The notes under the pieces: model-generated | Databases searched by the model: none | What the model was told of the DNA's origin: nothing | The model's input: only the letters and a program-made list of their open reading frames with translations | From: Betaproteobacteria bacterium | Lineage (GTDB): Bacteria; Pseudomonadota; Gammaproteobacteria; Burkholderiales; SG8-39 | NCBI GenBank assembly: GCA_009693235.1 | Contig: SHXR01000037.1 | Span: 1 to 44,271 of the forward strand | Length of the DNA: 44,271 nucleotides | Direction of reading: 5' to 3' | Program-made: the position numbers and the translations under genes | Shown here: piece after piece, positions 25,387-33,841 of the stretch | Layout of the letters: every line of letters starts with the position of its first letter | Position numbering within the stretch: position 1 is the first letter of the stretch

Positions 25387-25785
25387 ATGATCAATGTCAA
25401 AGGTGTCGTCCATTTCAGCATTCGGGTAAGCGATCTCGCGGTAAGCCGCAGGTTCTATACCGAGATCGTCGGCCTCAAGCTCGTGCGCGATGCCACGCCG
25501 ATCGGCATGGTGTTTTTACAGGCGGGCGATGACCACGTTATTCTCACCAAGAGTGAACTGCCGATTCAGCGCAGCAAAACCGATAGCCGGCGCAGCCATC
25601 ATGCGTTCAAGGTCGATGCCGACCAATACGATGCAATCAAGGCATTCATCACCTCGAAAGGGGTCAACATCTTCGAGGAGGAAGATCGTAAGACCGGCGT
25701 CTTCGTCGGGCGGCAATGCTATTTTTACGATCCGGACGGTACCGTACTGGAAATTTCGGAGTGGGACGGGACGAGCGTCTTGTAA
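25387..25785 (+). CDS. Small VOC-family metalloprotein
   Basis: This is a 132-residue protein of the vicinal oxygen chelate fold (glyoxalase / extradiol dioxygenase / fosfomycin-resistance superfamily). It reads 'MINVKGVVHFSIRVSDLA' with H9 as the usual first metal ligand, 'SRRFYTEIVGLKLVRDATPIGMVFLQAG' in outline, 'RRSHHAFKVDADQYDAIKAF', and 'CYFYDPDGTVLEISEWDG' with the terminal glutamate ligand. These give one beta-alpha-beta-beta-beta pair, so it works as a dimer. GGAG lies eight bases before the ATG. It may isomerise or cleave a ring-derived intermediate; no closer call is possible. It is single-gene and faces the Bug gene at 25896. Confidence 0.87.
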   Translation: MINVKGVVHFSIRVSDLAVSRRFYTEIVGLKLVRDATPIGMVFLQAGDDHVILTKSELPIQRSKTDSRRSHHAFKVDADQYDAIKAFITSKGVNIFEEEDRKTGVFVGRQCYFYDPDGTVLEISEWDGTSVL

Positions 25786-25816
25786 CGCCACCTACCGCCC
25801 CTCCACGGCTCCCGCC

Positions 25817-25848
25817 TAATAGTAATAGGGGACAGACCACCATTTTCT
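25817..25848. repeat. Possible REP-type repeat fragment
   Basis: The segment from 25817 to 25848 contains 'aataggggacagaccac', which I recognise as resembling a common intergenic repeat in Proteobacteria linked to REP-associated tyrosine transposases. Only one arm is present; I see no complementary arm close by, so it would be a remnant. It sits in the 110-base convergent gap between the VOC gene and a Bug gene, the usual place for such elements. The call rests on recollection of the motif. The rest of the gap shows nothing. Confidence 0.35.
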
Positions 25849-25895
25849 TGCATTTCGGCTCAACAATGCGCCGACCACCAAGCATTCAGCATCGC

Positions 25896-26885
25896 TCAAT
25901 CCAATGATATTTTCGCCCTTTGAATGATGTCGCCGAAGCGCTTTTGCGCTTGCTCGATCAAGCGCACCGTCTCCGCCGGCCCGACCGCTAAGGGCTCGAA
26001 ACCGATGGCCGCGAGTTTCTCACGCACTTCCGGATCGGCCTGTGCCTTGGCGTTTTCGCTACCCAGGCGCGCCACGATATCGGCGGGCACACCGCGCGGG
26101 GCGAGCAACGCGACCCATGCACGGGTATCGAAATTAGCCGGACCACCCGATTCGGCGATGGTCGGAATATCGGTGAATCCAGCAACACGCTTGGATGATG
26201 CAGCAGCGAGATAGCGCACCTTGCCGGCGCGTGCCATGGCGCCTGAGGAGGCAATGCTGCCGAACGCCCAGTCAACATCGCCACTGCCCACCGCCGGATA
26301 GACATCGACCACGCGTTGAAACGGCACATGGGTGAATTCCAGCGCGCTTACCGTTTCGAACTGCAACATGCCCAAATGCCCAACGCTGCCGATTCCCCAT
26401 GTGCCGTGCGTGACCTTCCCCGGTTTGGCCTTGGCCGCGGCAAGCAGATCAGACATCGATTTCCACGGCGAATTGGTCGCCACAACGACGAAGAAATAGG
26501 TTTGAAACAAGGTACCGACCGGTTCGAAATCCTTCGTCGAGTCATACGGCAGCTTCTTATAGAGATACGGATTGGCGGCAATCATCGCGTCATCGAACTG
26601 CAGCAACGTGTACCCATCGGGCGCGGCCCGTTTGACCTGCTCGGCGGCAATCAATCCATTAGCACCGACCCGGTTCTCGACCACGATCGGCTGGCCGAGC
26701 GCGCGCTGCATCCGATCCGTCACCAATCGCAGCACCGTATCAGGGCCCGATCCGGGCGGAAACGGCGTCACTACCTTGAGCGGCTTGTTCGGATACGGCT
26801 GGGCGATTGCCGCGGCGCTCATCATCGCTAAAGCCATTATGGCGGCGACAGGAGCGGCGATTGCTGCGCGTAGCAGTGCACTCAC
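25896..26885 (-). CDS. Bug/TctC-type solute-binding protein
   Basis: This is a 329-residue periplasmic receptor starting at GTG 26885 with AGGAGA eight bases upstream. The signal peptide is long ('APVAAIMALAMMSAAAIAQ'). Family landmarks are 'YPNKPLKVVTPFPPGSGPD', 'VENRVGANGLIAAEQVKRAAPDGYTLL' in outline, 'YKKLPYDSTKDFEPVGTL' and 'FTHVPFQRVVDVYPAV'. In the last motif FQR replaces the more usual FKG, so ligand contacts may be unusual. It lies 82 bases downstream of the ruined extradiol dioxygenase gene on the same strand, and may once have been its uptake partner. Confidence 0.92.
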   Translation of the reverse strand: MSALLRAAIAAPVAAIMALAMMSAAAIAQPYPNKPLKVVTPFPPGSGPDTVLRLVTDRMQRALGQPIVVENRVGANGLIAAEQVKRAAPDGYTLLQFDDAMIAANPYLYKKLPYDSTKDFEPVGTLFQTYFFVVVATNSPWKSMSDLLAAAKAKPGKVTHGTWGIGSVGHLGMLQFETVSALEFTHVPFQRVVDVYPAVGSGDVDWAFGSIASSGAMARAGKVRYLAAASSKRVAGFTDIPTIAESGGPANFDTRAWVALLAPRGVPADIVARLGSENAKAQADPEVREKLAAIGFEPLAVGPAETVRLIEQAQKRFGDIIQRAKISLD

Positions 26886-26967
26886 AGATGTTCTCCTAGG
26901 GATTGAGCGTCAGGGGTGGATTGTAGGGGATCCGCCCCGGATTACTCCGATCATTGAACCCGTCGCC

Positions 26968-27749
26968 TCAAGCATGCACCATCCCAAGCGCCACCCCGTA
27001 CTCCACCGTCTGCGAATAGATGTCTTTGACCGGCAGTGCACCACCGGCCACAGCATGCGCGGAACATGCGGCGATCCAGGTATAAACCGATGCCCGCACG
27101 TTCGATCATCTCGGCGGGCTTCCACTGGTCTGCCTTGTCGACCCGACCCTCTGTTACGAAGTCGATGAACTGCAGATCCAGCTCGCGATTGAATTTGCAG
27201 TCGGCCGCGTGATGGCACCGCCTCCCAACGCCGCCGCGCCTTCTCGATGCACGACATCCATGTGCTTGAGCCAAGCCGCGAGCTTGATCGGGTCTTCATG
27301 CGGACCGACCCGCTGGTACTCGGCGATGGGTTAATCGCCGGTTCCATACGGCGGGAAGATCTGCACCGGATTGCGGGACAGGCCACCCGAGCCAATGAAC
27401 AAGACACGCTTGCCGAGCGTTTTGACGAACCGTCCCACCGCCTCACCCAGCGCGCGGCTACGCCGGAACGGCGGCAGCGGTCGGCAGGGGCCTTCAGCGT
27501 CCCGGTGTAACCGCCGATGTCGGCCGTAGCGTACCCGGCGACGCCGATGCAAAACGGCGGTGCCAGCTTGCGAAAGAACGACGTGTAATGATCCGGCCCG
27601 AACGCCATCACCAATTCCGGATCAAAGGCTTTGACTTCGGCCGTGCGGCGCGCCAACAAGTCGTTAATGACGTCATGCTCGGCGGGCGCTTTAGTGTAAC
27701 AATGCATCAGCGGCGAATGCGATACGCACTCAAGGGCGGAACTACTCAT
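26968..27749 (-). pseudogene. Class III extradiol dioxygenase (MhpB-like), internal deletion and frameshifts
   Basis: This is a remnant of a LigB/MhpB-type ring-cleaving dioxygenase. The start is intact (ATG 27749, AGAGGAAA upstream), and so is the N-terminus: 'LECVSHSPLMHCY', '[18 protein letters not shown]', '[18 protein letters not shown]'. After 'GTLKAPAD' about 60 residues expected from MhpB are missing, including the segment with the catalytic histidine 'QVDHGFAQ'. The reading resumes in another frame at '[18 protein letters not shown]' and '[15 protein letters not shown]', meets a TAA, continues as 'DPIKLAAWLKHMDVVHREG', shifts again to 'KFNRELDLQFIDFVTEGRV', and ends in yet another frame with 'YSQTVEYGVALGMVHA' and a stop at 26968. 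With a deletion, a stop and several shifts it cannot make an active enzyme. Confidence 0.85.
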
Positions 27750-27775
27750 AGGGTTTCCTCTCGTAGAGACAAAGT

Positions 27776-27818
27776 GCCACCGTCACGGACGCAATCGCGG
27801 GGCCACCGTGACGGTGGC
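27776..27818. promoter_or_regulatory. Palindromic operator candidate with an extra half-site
   Basis: A perfect 17-base palindrome, GCCACCGTGACGGTGGC, lies at 27802-27818 (eight-base arms around one base). Another copy of the arm, GCCACCGTCACGG, starts at 27776 and is a perfect 13-base complement of 27806-27818, so the pair can also form a stem around a 17-base loop. The elements lie 27-70 bases upstream of the dioxygenase pseudogene start and about 200 bases before the intact dioxygenase, in a 273-base divergent gap. Such spacing of two dyads suggests a dimeric regulator bound at two sites. The rest of the gap holds an eight-C tract (27931-27938) and the AGGAGG ribosome site of the next gene. 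Confidence 0.5.
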
Positions 27819-28022
27819 GACACGCCGATTCGCCGCACTATATTCCGGCGCTCTATGCGAGTCCGCCGGCCGCCTGCCAATCGGTCAAGTGCATGCAGCG
27901 GGCGGAAGAGCCGCAGGCGCGCGATTCTTGCCCCCCCCTCAGCAACGAATAACAGGTCGTGCCACAATTCACGTCGTTACCCTGTACTCGTTCCGTAACC
28001 CTCGAATAGGAGGCAATTGAAT

Positions 28023-28970
28023 ATGGCCGAAATCAAGGTCAATAAGTTTGTGTACGGCAGGCTCCAGTCGCCGAATCTGGATCAAGCCGAAGAATTTCTT
28101 ACCAGTTTCGGCATGATGCGCGCCGAGCGCACCGCGACCAAGCTCTTCATGCGCGGCACCGATCCGGAGCAGTTCCTCCATGCGACCGAACTGGGTGAGG
28201 CAAAGCCCTTGGCGTTTGGCTATTTCGCGCGCAGTGAAGACGATCTCAAGGCACTTACCAAAGTGCCCGGTGCCACCGGCATCGAGAACGTCGATGAGCC
28301 GGGCGGCGGCAAGCGCGTATGTCTCACCGATCCGAATGGATTTCGCATCGAGGTCCTCCACGGTCAGGCGAAAGCCAAACCGCTGCCGATGCCCGAGTAC
28401 AAGGTGAACTGGGCCGAAGACAAATTTCGGCGCACCGAACTCATGCGTTTGCCCAAGGGGCCGGCGATGGTGAAATGCGCGGGGCATGGCGTGATCACCA
28501 CCACCGATCTCAAGAAAACCTTGCAGTGGTATCGCGATACGCTTGGCTTCATTTCTTCCGATGACATCTACGTCGAGAAGAAAGAGAACGTGATTGCCTC
28601 GTTCAACCGGATCAACAATGGCCCGGAATACGTCGATCACCATGTGTTCTTCGCGCTGCAATCGGCCAAGTCGGGCCTCAACCACATCTCGTACGAATCA
28701 CGCGATATCGACTCGATCTTCATCGGCCATAACGTGATGAAGGCAAAAGGCTATCGCCACACCTGGGGCATCGGCCGCCACATCCTGGGCAGCCAGGTGT
28801 TCGATTACTGGTACGACCCTTGGAATCGCGTGCATGAGCATTGGGCCGACAGCGACGTGTTGAACGAAGCCGCCGGCTCCAAACTCCTCACCCCTGAGGA
28901 AGCGTTCAATAATCAATGGGGGCCCGATATTCCACAGGAATTCCTCGGGCATACGGTACCGTTTCAATAA
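28023..28970 (+). CDS. Class I extradiol (catechol 2,3-) dioxygenase
   Basis: This is a 315-residue two-domain VOC dioxygenase that cleaves a catechol ring next to the diol using Fe(II). The three metal ligands are visible: H155 in 'VKCAGHGVITTTDL', H221 in 'SGLNHISYESRDID' and E272 in 'DPWNRVHEHWADSD'. The N-terminal domain lacks ligands, as normal. The ATG at 28023 has AGGAGG nine bases upstream; a TTG at 28017 is too close to that site. The true catechol substrate, and whether it takes a fused-ring or substituted compound, cannot be told. It is divergent from the class III dioxygenase pseudogene and may have replaced it. It is followed by a strong terminator. Confidence 0.93.
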   Translation: MAEIKVNKFVYGRLQSPNLDQAEEFLTSFGMMRAERTATKLFMRGTDPEQFLHATELGEAKPLAFGYFARSEDDLKALTKVPGATGIENVDEPGGGKRVCLTDPNGFRIEVLHGQAKAKPLPMPEYKVNWAEDKFRRTELMRLPKGPAMVKCAGHGVITTTDLKKTLQWYRDTLGFISSDDIYVEKKENVIASFNRINNGPEYVDHHVFFALQSAKSGLNHISYESRDIDSIFIGHNVMKAKGYRHTWGIGRHILGSQVFDYWYDPWNRVHEHWADSDVLNEAAGSKLLTPEEAFNNQWGPDIPQEFLGHTVPFQ

Positions 28971-28973
28971 CCG

Positions 28974-28996
28974 CGCGAAGGTCGTTAATCTTCGCG
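28974..28996. repeat. Short inverted repeat after the dioxygenase
   Basis: CGCGAAG at 28974-28980 and CTTCGCG at 28990-28996 form a seven-base stem with a nine-base loop, four bases after the stop codon of the extradiol dioxygenase. There is no U-run after it. It may be an RNA-stabilising 3' hairpin ahead of the main terminator at 29011. Confidence 0.4.
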
Positions 28997-29010
28997 AAGC
29001 AGCAATACTA

Positions 29011-29050
29011 ACGGCCCGCCGAACCCAGGTTCGGCGGGCCGTTTGCTTTT
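29011..29050 (+). terminator. Strong intrinsic terminator of the extradiol dioxygenase gene
   Basis: ACGGCCCGCCGAACC at 29011-29025 is followed by CA and then its exact complement at 29028-29042, giving a 15-base GC-rich stem (in practice 13 pairs with a six-base loop), then TTGCTTTT. This is a textbook rho-independent terminator for the plus-strand dioxygenase. The minus-strand molybdenum-subunit gene ends at 29050, so the convergent genes share this 79-base gap; the stem could also work in reverse but lacks a U-run on that side. Confidence 0.9.
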
Positions 29051-31413
29051 CACCCCTTCACCCTGCCCGCCTCCACCATCCGCACGAGCTCAACCGGCCG
29101 AATCGGTGTCTGCGCGATTCGCACCCCAAACGGCGATAGCGCGTCTTCAATCGCCGAGACAATCGCCGCGGCCGTCGGCAACACACCGCACTCGCCGACG
29201 CCCTTCACACCGAGCGGATTGAGGTGCGTCGGTGATTCATGATGGGCTGTCTCGATGCGCGGAACGTCCATGGCGCCGACCAATAGGTACTCGCCCAGGT
29301 TCGTGGTAATCGGTTGGCCCTCGGTGTCGAATCCCATCCATTCGAACAGCGCATTCCCAATGCCGTGCGCAGCGCCGCCGATCACCTGGCCATCGACCAG
29401 CATCGGATTGATCATGCGCCCACAGTCGTGCACGACCACGAAGCGGGTGATCCGCACCGAACCGATATCCGTATCGACCTCCACCTCAACGACCGCGGTG
29501 CCATTGGCATAGGCCATCTCATCCATCACCGGTTGCTCGGTGGCCTCAAGGCCGGGAGTCACACCGCCTGGAATCCGAAACCCCGCCGTGCCCGCGACCG
29601 CACCGGCGAGTTTGCCGAGCGCTACCTGTCGATTCGGCAGACCCTTCACCCGCACGCAATCGCCGCCGAGTTCGAGATCGTCGCTCGCCGCTTCGAGAAG
29701 ATGGCTCGCGATCAACAACGCCTTCGCACGAACCGCGATCGCTGCCATATGGGCTGACGTTCCCGCCATCACCGCTTGCCTGCTGTTGAAGCCACCCATG
29801 CCCATCGCAATGCCGGCGGTGTCACCGGCCGTCACTGTGATGCTTGAAAGATGACAGCCTAGTGCTGCCGCGACCACTTGCGCGAGCATGGTCCGCGTCC
29901 CCTGCCCCATCGCTGCCGCGCCGGTGTACACATGCACCTTGCCGGACAGGCCGACGCGCACCGTCACCGGCTCAAACGGACCACGCCCGGTGCCCTTCAC
30001 AAAGTTGGCAAGCCCGATGCCAAGATAGCGACCCTCCGCACGCGCTGCGCGTTGGCGCGTCGCGAACCCGTTCCAATCGATTCTTTCCAACGCCTCTGCC
30101 TGGCATTTCGGATAGTCGCCGCTATCCAGCACCACTTGCATGCCGCCGCGCGTGGCAAGCGGTTTGGTATGCGGCATTTGCGCGCCGGCAATCAAATTGC
30201 GACGGCGAATCTCCGCACGATCAATGCCCAATTCACGGGCGGCGCGATCGAGCAACCGCTCCATCACGAACACGCCTTGCGGTTGCCCGGCGCCACGCAC
30301 CGGCGACACCGGAACTTTGTTGGTCAGCGCGAGCCTGATGTCCAGGTGATAAGCAGGAATCTCATAGGGCAGCGTGACCGTCTGCGCCGACTCGTAGGGG
30401 AGATTCACGCCACGCGCGGTATAGGCACCGTGATCATGGATAAGGGTGCCACGGACACCGCGAATACGGCCGTCTGGATGCACCGCGATCGACACGTCCC
30501 AATACTGATCGCGCTCTTGGGTGGACGCGACAAAGTGTTCGCGGCGGTCTTCAATCCATTTAATCGGGCGGCTCAACGCAAGCGCCGCGACACACACCAC
30601 GACATCTTCCGGATAGAACACGAGCTTCGGTCCGAACCCGCCGCCTACATCGGGGGTGATGACGCGCACGCCGTTCTCATCGCGTCCCAGGAGCTCGCAC
30701 AGCAATCGCATCGCCGTGTGCGGCATCTGCGTGGAACTCCAGAGCGTGAGGCGATCCTCCATTGGCGCATAGAGCGCGACATTGCCGCGCCCCTCGATCG
30801 AATGCCCGCCGCCACGATGCTGCCAAATCGATTCGCGAAACACGAGCGCGTCGCGACCGAATGCTGCATCGATATCGCCATAACCCATATCGAAGGCGGC
30901 CAGCAGATTGTGCGGCGCGCGTCGATGGACCCGTGGCGCATCGGTGGCGAGCGCGGCACGACAATCGGCCATCGCCGGCAACGGCTCGTAATGCACCTCG
31001 ACCAGCGCCGCCGCATCTTCGGCGATGTAGCGACTGTCGGCAATCACCACCGCAATCGGCTCACCGACATGCACGACTTCATCACCGGCGAGCACCGGCC
31101 GATCGACTTGTTGCCGATAACTCGGACTGGGCAGTCCCACCACCAGCCGCTCGCTCTTCAGGTAGAGACGCAGATCGGCGAGCGCCAGCACCGCATGCAC
31201 ACCGGGCAGCGCCAGCGCCGCACGCTTATCGATGCCGCGAAGCTCGGCATGCGCGTGCGGGCTGCGAACGAATGCCGCATGCAATAGGCGGGGCAGTTGA
31301 ATATCGTCGACGAAACGCCCATTGCCACGCAATAGATCAGGATCTTCGAGGCGCGGGACCGAGCGGCCAAGGAGCGTCGTGTTCGTCGAGCCGTCGTGTT
31401 GGCTGGAAATCAT
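29050..31413 (-). CDS. Molybdenum hydroxylase large subunit (xanthine dehydrogenase family)
   Basis: This is a 787-residue molybdopterin-cytosine-dinucleotide-binding subunit of the xanthine oxidase / CO dehydrogenase CoxL family. It begins 'LLGRSVPRLEDPDLLRGNGRFVDDIQL' in outline and carries 'PDVGGGFGPKLVFYPED' (MoCo loop), 'PVRGAGQPQGVFVMERLLDRAARELG' in outline, 'GAAAMGQGTRTMLAQVVA', and the base glutamate in 'GVKGVGECGVLPTAAAI'. It should hydroxylate a carbon next to nitrogen, or an aldehyde. It lacks the CO-dehydrogenase active-site loop as far as I can see. The ATG overlaps the stop of the preceding paralogue (ATGA). No 2Fe-2S (CoxS) or FAD (CoxM) subunit gene lies next to it. Confidence 0.92.
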   Translation of the reverse strand: MISSQHDGSTNTTLLGRSVPRLEDPDLLRGNGRFVDDIQLPRLLHAAFVRSPHAHAELRGIDKRAALALPGVHAVLALADLRLYLKSERLVVGLPSPSYRQQVDRPVLAGDEVVHVGEPIAVVIADSRYIAEDAAALVEVHYEPLPAMADCRAALATDAPRVHRRAPHNLLAAFDMGYGDIDAAFGRDALVFRESIWQHRGGGHSIEGRGNVALYAPMEDRLTLWSSTQMPHTAMRLLCELLGRDENGVRVITPDVGGGFGPKLVFYPEDVVVCVAALALSRPIKWIEDRREHFVASTQERDQYWDVSIAVHPDGRIRGVRGTLIHDHGAYTARGVNLPYESAQTVTLPYEIPAYHLDIRLALTNKVPVSPVRGAGQPQGVFVMERLLDRAARELGIDRAEIRRRNLIAGAQMPHTKPLATRGGMQVVLDSGDYPKCQAEALERIDWNGFATRQRAARAEGRYLGIGLANFVKGTGRGPFEPVTVRVGLSGKVHVYTGAAAMGQGTRTMLAQVVAAALGCHLSSITVTAGDTAGIAMGMGGFNSRQAVMAGTSAHMAAIAVRAKALLIASHLLEAASDDLELGGDCVRVKGLPNRQVALGKLAGAVAGTAGFRIPGGVTPGLEATEQPVMDEMAYANGTAVVEVEVDTDIGSVRITRFVVVHDCGRMINPMLVDGQVIGGAAHGIGNALFEWMGFDTEGQPITTNLGEYLLVGAMDVPRIETAHHESPTHLNPLGVKGVGECGVLPTAAAIVSAIEDALSPFGVRIAQTPIRPVELVRMVEAGRVKG

Positions 31414-33782
31414 GCGGTAAGCCTGATCGCGTGAGGCCCTTCCCGCATAGCCGCCTGGATCGCCCGCAGAATCGCCTCCGCTGTCGCCGGAATCGGGATG
31501 TCGATCACACCGAGCGGCGCCAACGCATCATGGATCGCGTTGATCACCGCAGCCGGTGCCGCGGTTGCGCCGGCTTCGCCACATGATTTGATGCCCATCG
31601 GATTGTGCCGGCATGGGATCTCCAACAATTGCGTGTCGAACGAAGGCAGGTCATCGGCCCGCGGCATCGGATAGTCCATGAACGATCCGCTTAACAGCTG
31701 CCCCGACTGCGGCTCCAACACCACCCGCTCAAACAGCGCTTCACCGACCCCTTGTGCAACCCCACCAGCGAGTTGGCCTTCTACGACCATCGGATTCAAT
31801 GCGCGACCGACATCCTGCGCCATCGTGTAGCCGCAAAGACGCACGACACCGGTCTCCGCATCGATTTCCACTTCCGCGATATGACAGCCATTAGGATAGG
31901 TGGGGCTCGAAGGTTCGAACTTGTCTGTGGCGCTGAGACCACGATCGGGCCGCGCACCTTGTTTTATTATGTGTTTGGCGACACCTTCCAGGCGCACCAT
32001 CCGATCGGTACCGATGACCTTAAATGCCCCGCTCTCATAAGCGAGGTCGGCAGGCGAAGTCTCCAGCATCTCTGCGGCCGCCACGCGTCCAAGCTCGATG
32101 ACTTTGCGGGCGGCCAAGACCAACGCGCTGCCACCGACCGTCATCGATCGCGAGGCACCGGTGCCCCAGCCATCGGGCGTCTCGCTGGAATCGCCTTGGA
32201 TGATCCGGATTCGGTCGAGCGCGACACCCAGGCCATCGGCCAGGATCTGCGCATACACCGTCTCATGCGATTGACCGTTCGACATGGTGCCGATGCGCAC
32301 CGCAATCGAGCCATCCGGCAGGCAGGACACCTCGGCCTTATCGGCGATGCCGTAGCCGCATGCTTCCATCATGTTGGCATAGCCCAGACCGCGTAGATAT
32401 CCGCGTGCTTCGCTGGCCAGGCGCCGCGCTGGAAAACCGGCAGCCAACGCATGCTGTTCCGCCAAATCCATGGCGAGCGCGAAATCGCCGGAGTCGTATT
32501 GGGAAATGCCGGCCGTCTGGTAAGGCATCCTTGTCTTATCGATGAGATTGCGACGGCGCAAGACAGCCGGATCGATGCCAAGCTCGCGAGCCGCCGTGTC
32601 CATCAATCGTTCTATGATGAGAATCGCTTCCGGTGCGCCGGCTCCACGGTAAGGACAGGTCGGCACGGTATTGGTATGCAGGGCCACACCTTCATAGTGC
32701 AGAGCAGGAATATCGTAGACACCAGTGATCACGCGGGGCGGCAAGGTCGGCGGCGTGGCGCCGCGCTGGCCAAGATAGGCGCCCAGGTTGGTGAGCATGA
32801 GAACGCGCATGCCGAGAATCTTGCCGGACGGATCGAACGCGAGCGCCGCATCGGCGGCCTGGTCGCGCGCCTGCATGTCGGAAAGAAAACCATCAGCGCG
32901 CGATGACACCCAACGCACCGGCCGTCCGATTTTTCTCGCAGCCCACAGCACCAATGCCTCTTCGGCATAGAGCGTGTTCTTCGCACCGAAGCCGCCACCG
33001 ACATCCTTGGCGATCACCCGAACGCGCTCCTGCGGAATACGAAAAATATCGTTGGCAATCGCCCGCCCGATCGTTTGCGGCTTACCCGCTGCCGCATGCA
33101 AGGTGTAACGGTCGCCGACCGCATCATAGCTACCAAGGTATGACCGGGTCTCGATCGGATTCTGTACCAGGCGCGGCACATGGATGGCAAGCTTTGTCAC
33201 ATGGCTCGCCTGGGTGAATGCGTCGGTCACCTGCGTGGCATTCCCCGCGCTCAGCCGAAAACACACATTGCCGGGAAACCGATCCCATACCTGCACGGCG
33301 CCGTGCTTGGCGGCCACGCGCACGTCAAACACCGCGGGCAGCGGCTCATAGTCGATGTGAATCGCTTCGGCCGCATCCAACGCCGCATCGAGACCGGTTG
33401 CAACGAGCATGGCAATCGGCTCGCCCTGATAGCGCACCACTGCCTCGGCCAGCAAGGGCTGTGGTGGTGCGACCGAGGGATCGCCTTGCGGCGGCAGCGC
33501 GTTGGGATCGGTCCCCGGCGCAACCGGGGGACGCAACTCCCAGGGAATCCCGTGCAATCCGTCAGCGCGCAGATCGGCGGCGGTCCACGCACCGAGCACT
33601 CCGGGCATGGCCATGGCACGCCGTGTTTCAATCGATCGCAGTCGCGCCGATGGGTGTGACGAGCGCACCACCACCAGATGCGCCACCCCCTCTAACGGGA
33701 GGTCAGCGACATAGCAGCCGCGCCCAATGAGCAGGCGTTCATCTTCCACGCGCAATACGCGCGCGCCAACATAATCGGCCAT
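31410..33782 (-). CDS. Molybdenum hydroxylase large subunit, tandem paralogue
   Basis: This is a second CoxL-family large subunit, 790 residues from the ATG at 33782, which gives the standard start 'MADYVGARVLRVEDERLLIG'. MoCo-binding motifs are 'AKDVGGGFGAKNTLYAEEAL', 'PYRGAGAPEAILIIERLMD', 'GTMSNGQSHETVYAQIL' and the catalytic glutamate in 'GIKSCGEAGATAAPAAVIN'. It and the next gene are only distantly alike, so this is an old duplication, perhaps forming a heterodimer or using different substrates. A frame extension to 33905 has no similarity and would cross the divergent prpF start. The accessory 2Fe-2S and FAD subunits must be encoded elsewhere. Confidence 0.92.
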   Translation of the reverse strand: MADYVGARVLRVEDERLLIGRGCYVADLPLEGVAHLVVVRSSHPSARLRSIETRRAMAMPGVLGAWTAADLRADGLHGIPWELRPPVAPGTDPNALPPQGDPSVAPPQPLLAEAVVRYQGEPIAMLVATGLDAALDAAEAIHIDYEPLPAVFDVRVAAKHGAVQVWDRFPGNVCFRLSAGNATQVTDAFTQASHVTKLAIHVPRLVQNPIETRSYLGSYDAVGDRYTLHAAAGKPQTIGRAIANDIFRIPQERVRVIAKDVGGGFGAKNTLYAEEALVLWAARKIGRPVRWVSSRADGFLSDMQARDQAADAALAFDPSGKILGMRVLMLTNLGAYLGQRGATPPTLPPRVITGVYDIPALHYEGVALHTNTVPTCPYRGAGAPEAILIIERLMDTAARELGIDPAVLRRRNLIDKTRMPYQTAGISQYDSGDFALAMDLAEQHALAAGFPARRLASEARGYLRGLGYANMMEACGYGIADKAEVSCLPDGSIAVRIGTMSNGQSHETVYAQILADGLGVALDRIRIIQGDSSETPDGWGTGASRSMTVGGSALVLAARKVIELGRVAAAEMLETSPADLAYESGAFKVIGTDRMVRLEGVAKHIIKQGARPDRGLSATDKFEPSSPTYPNGCHIAEVEIDAETGVVRLCGYTMAQDVGRALNPMVVEGQLAGGVAQGVGEALFERVVLEPQSGQLLSGSFMDYPMPRADDLPSFDTQLLEIPCRHNPMGIKSCGEAGATAAPAAVINAIHDALAPLGVIDIPIPATAEAILRAIQAAMREGPHAIRLTA

Positions 33783-33841
33783 GGCAATACAACGATCAAC
33801 GAATGTGGACCTATCATAGCGGTTACTTGAAGAACCGCTCG

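Noticed and set aside
27588..27998. A 136-codon plus-strand frame over the dioxygenase pseudogene and gap
   Set aside because: It has no family features and crosses the antisense start region; it does not look like a gene.
29878..31287. A 469-codon open frame on the plus strand
   Set aside because: It is antisense to the molybdenum large subunit, Arg/His-rich and without recognisable motifs, as expected of a shadow frame.
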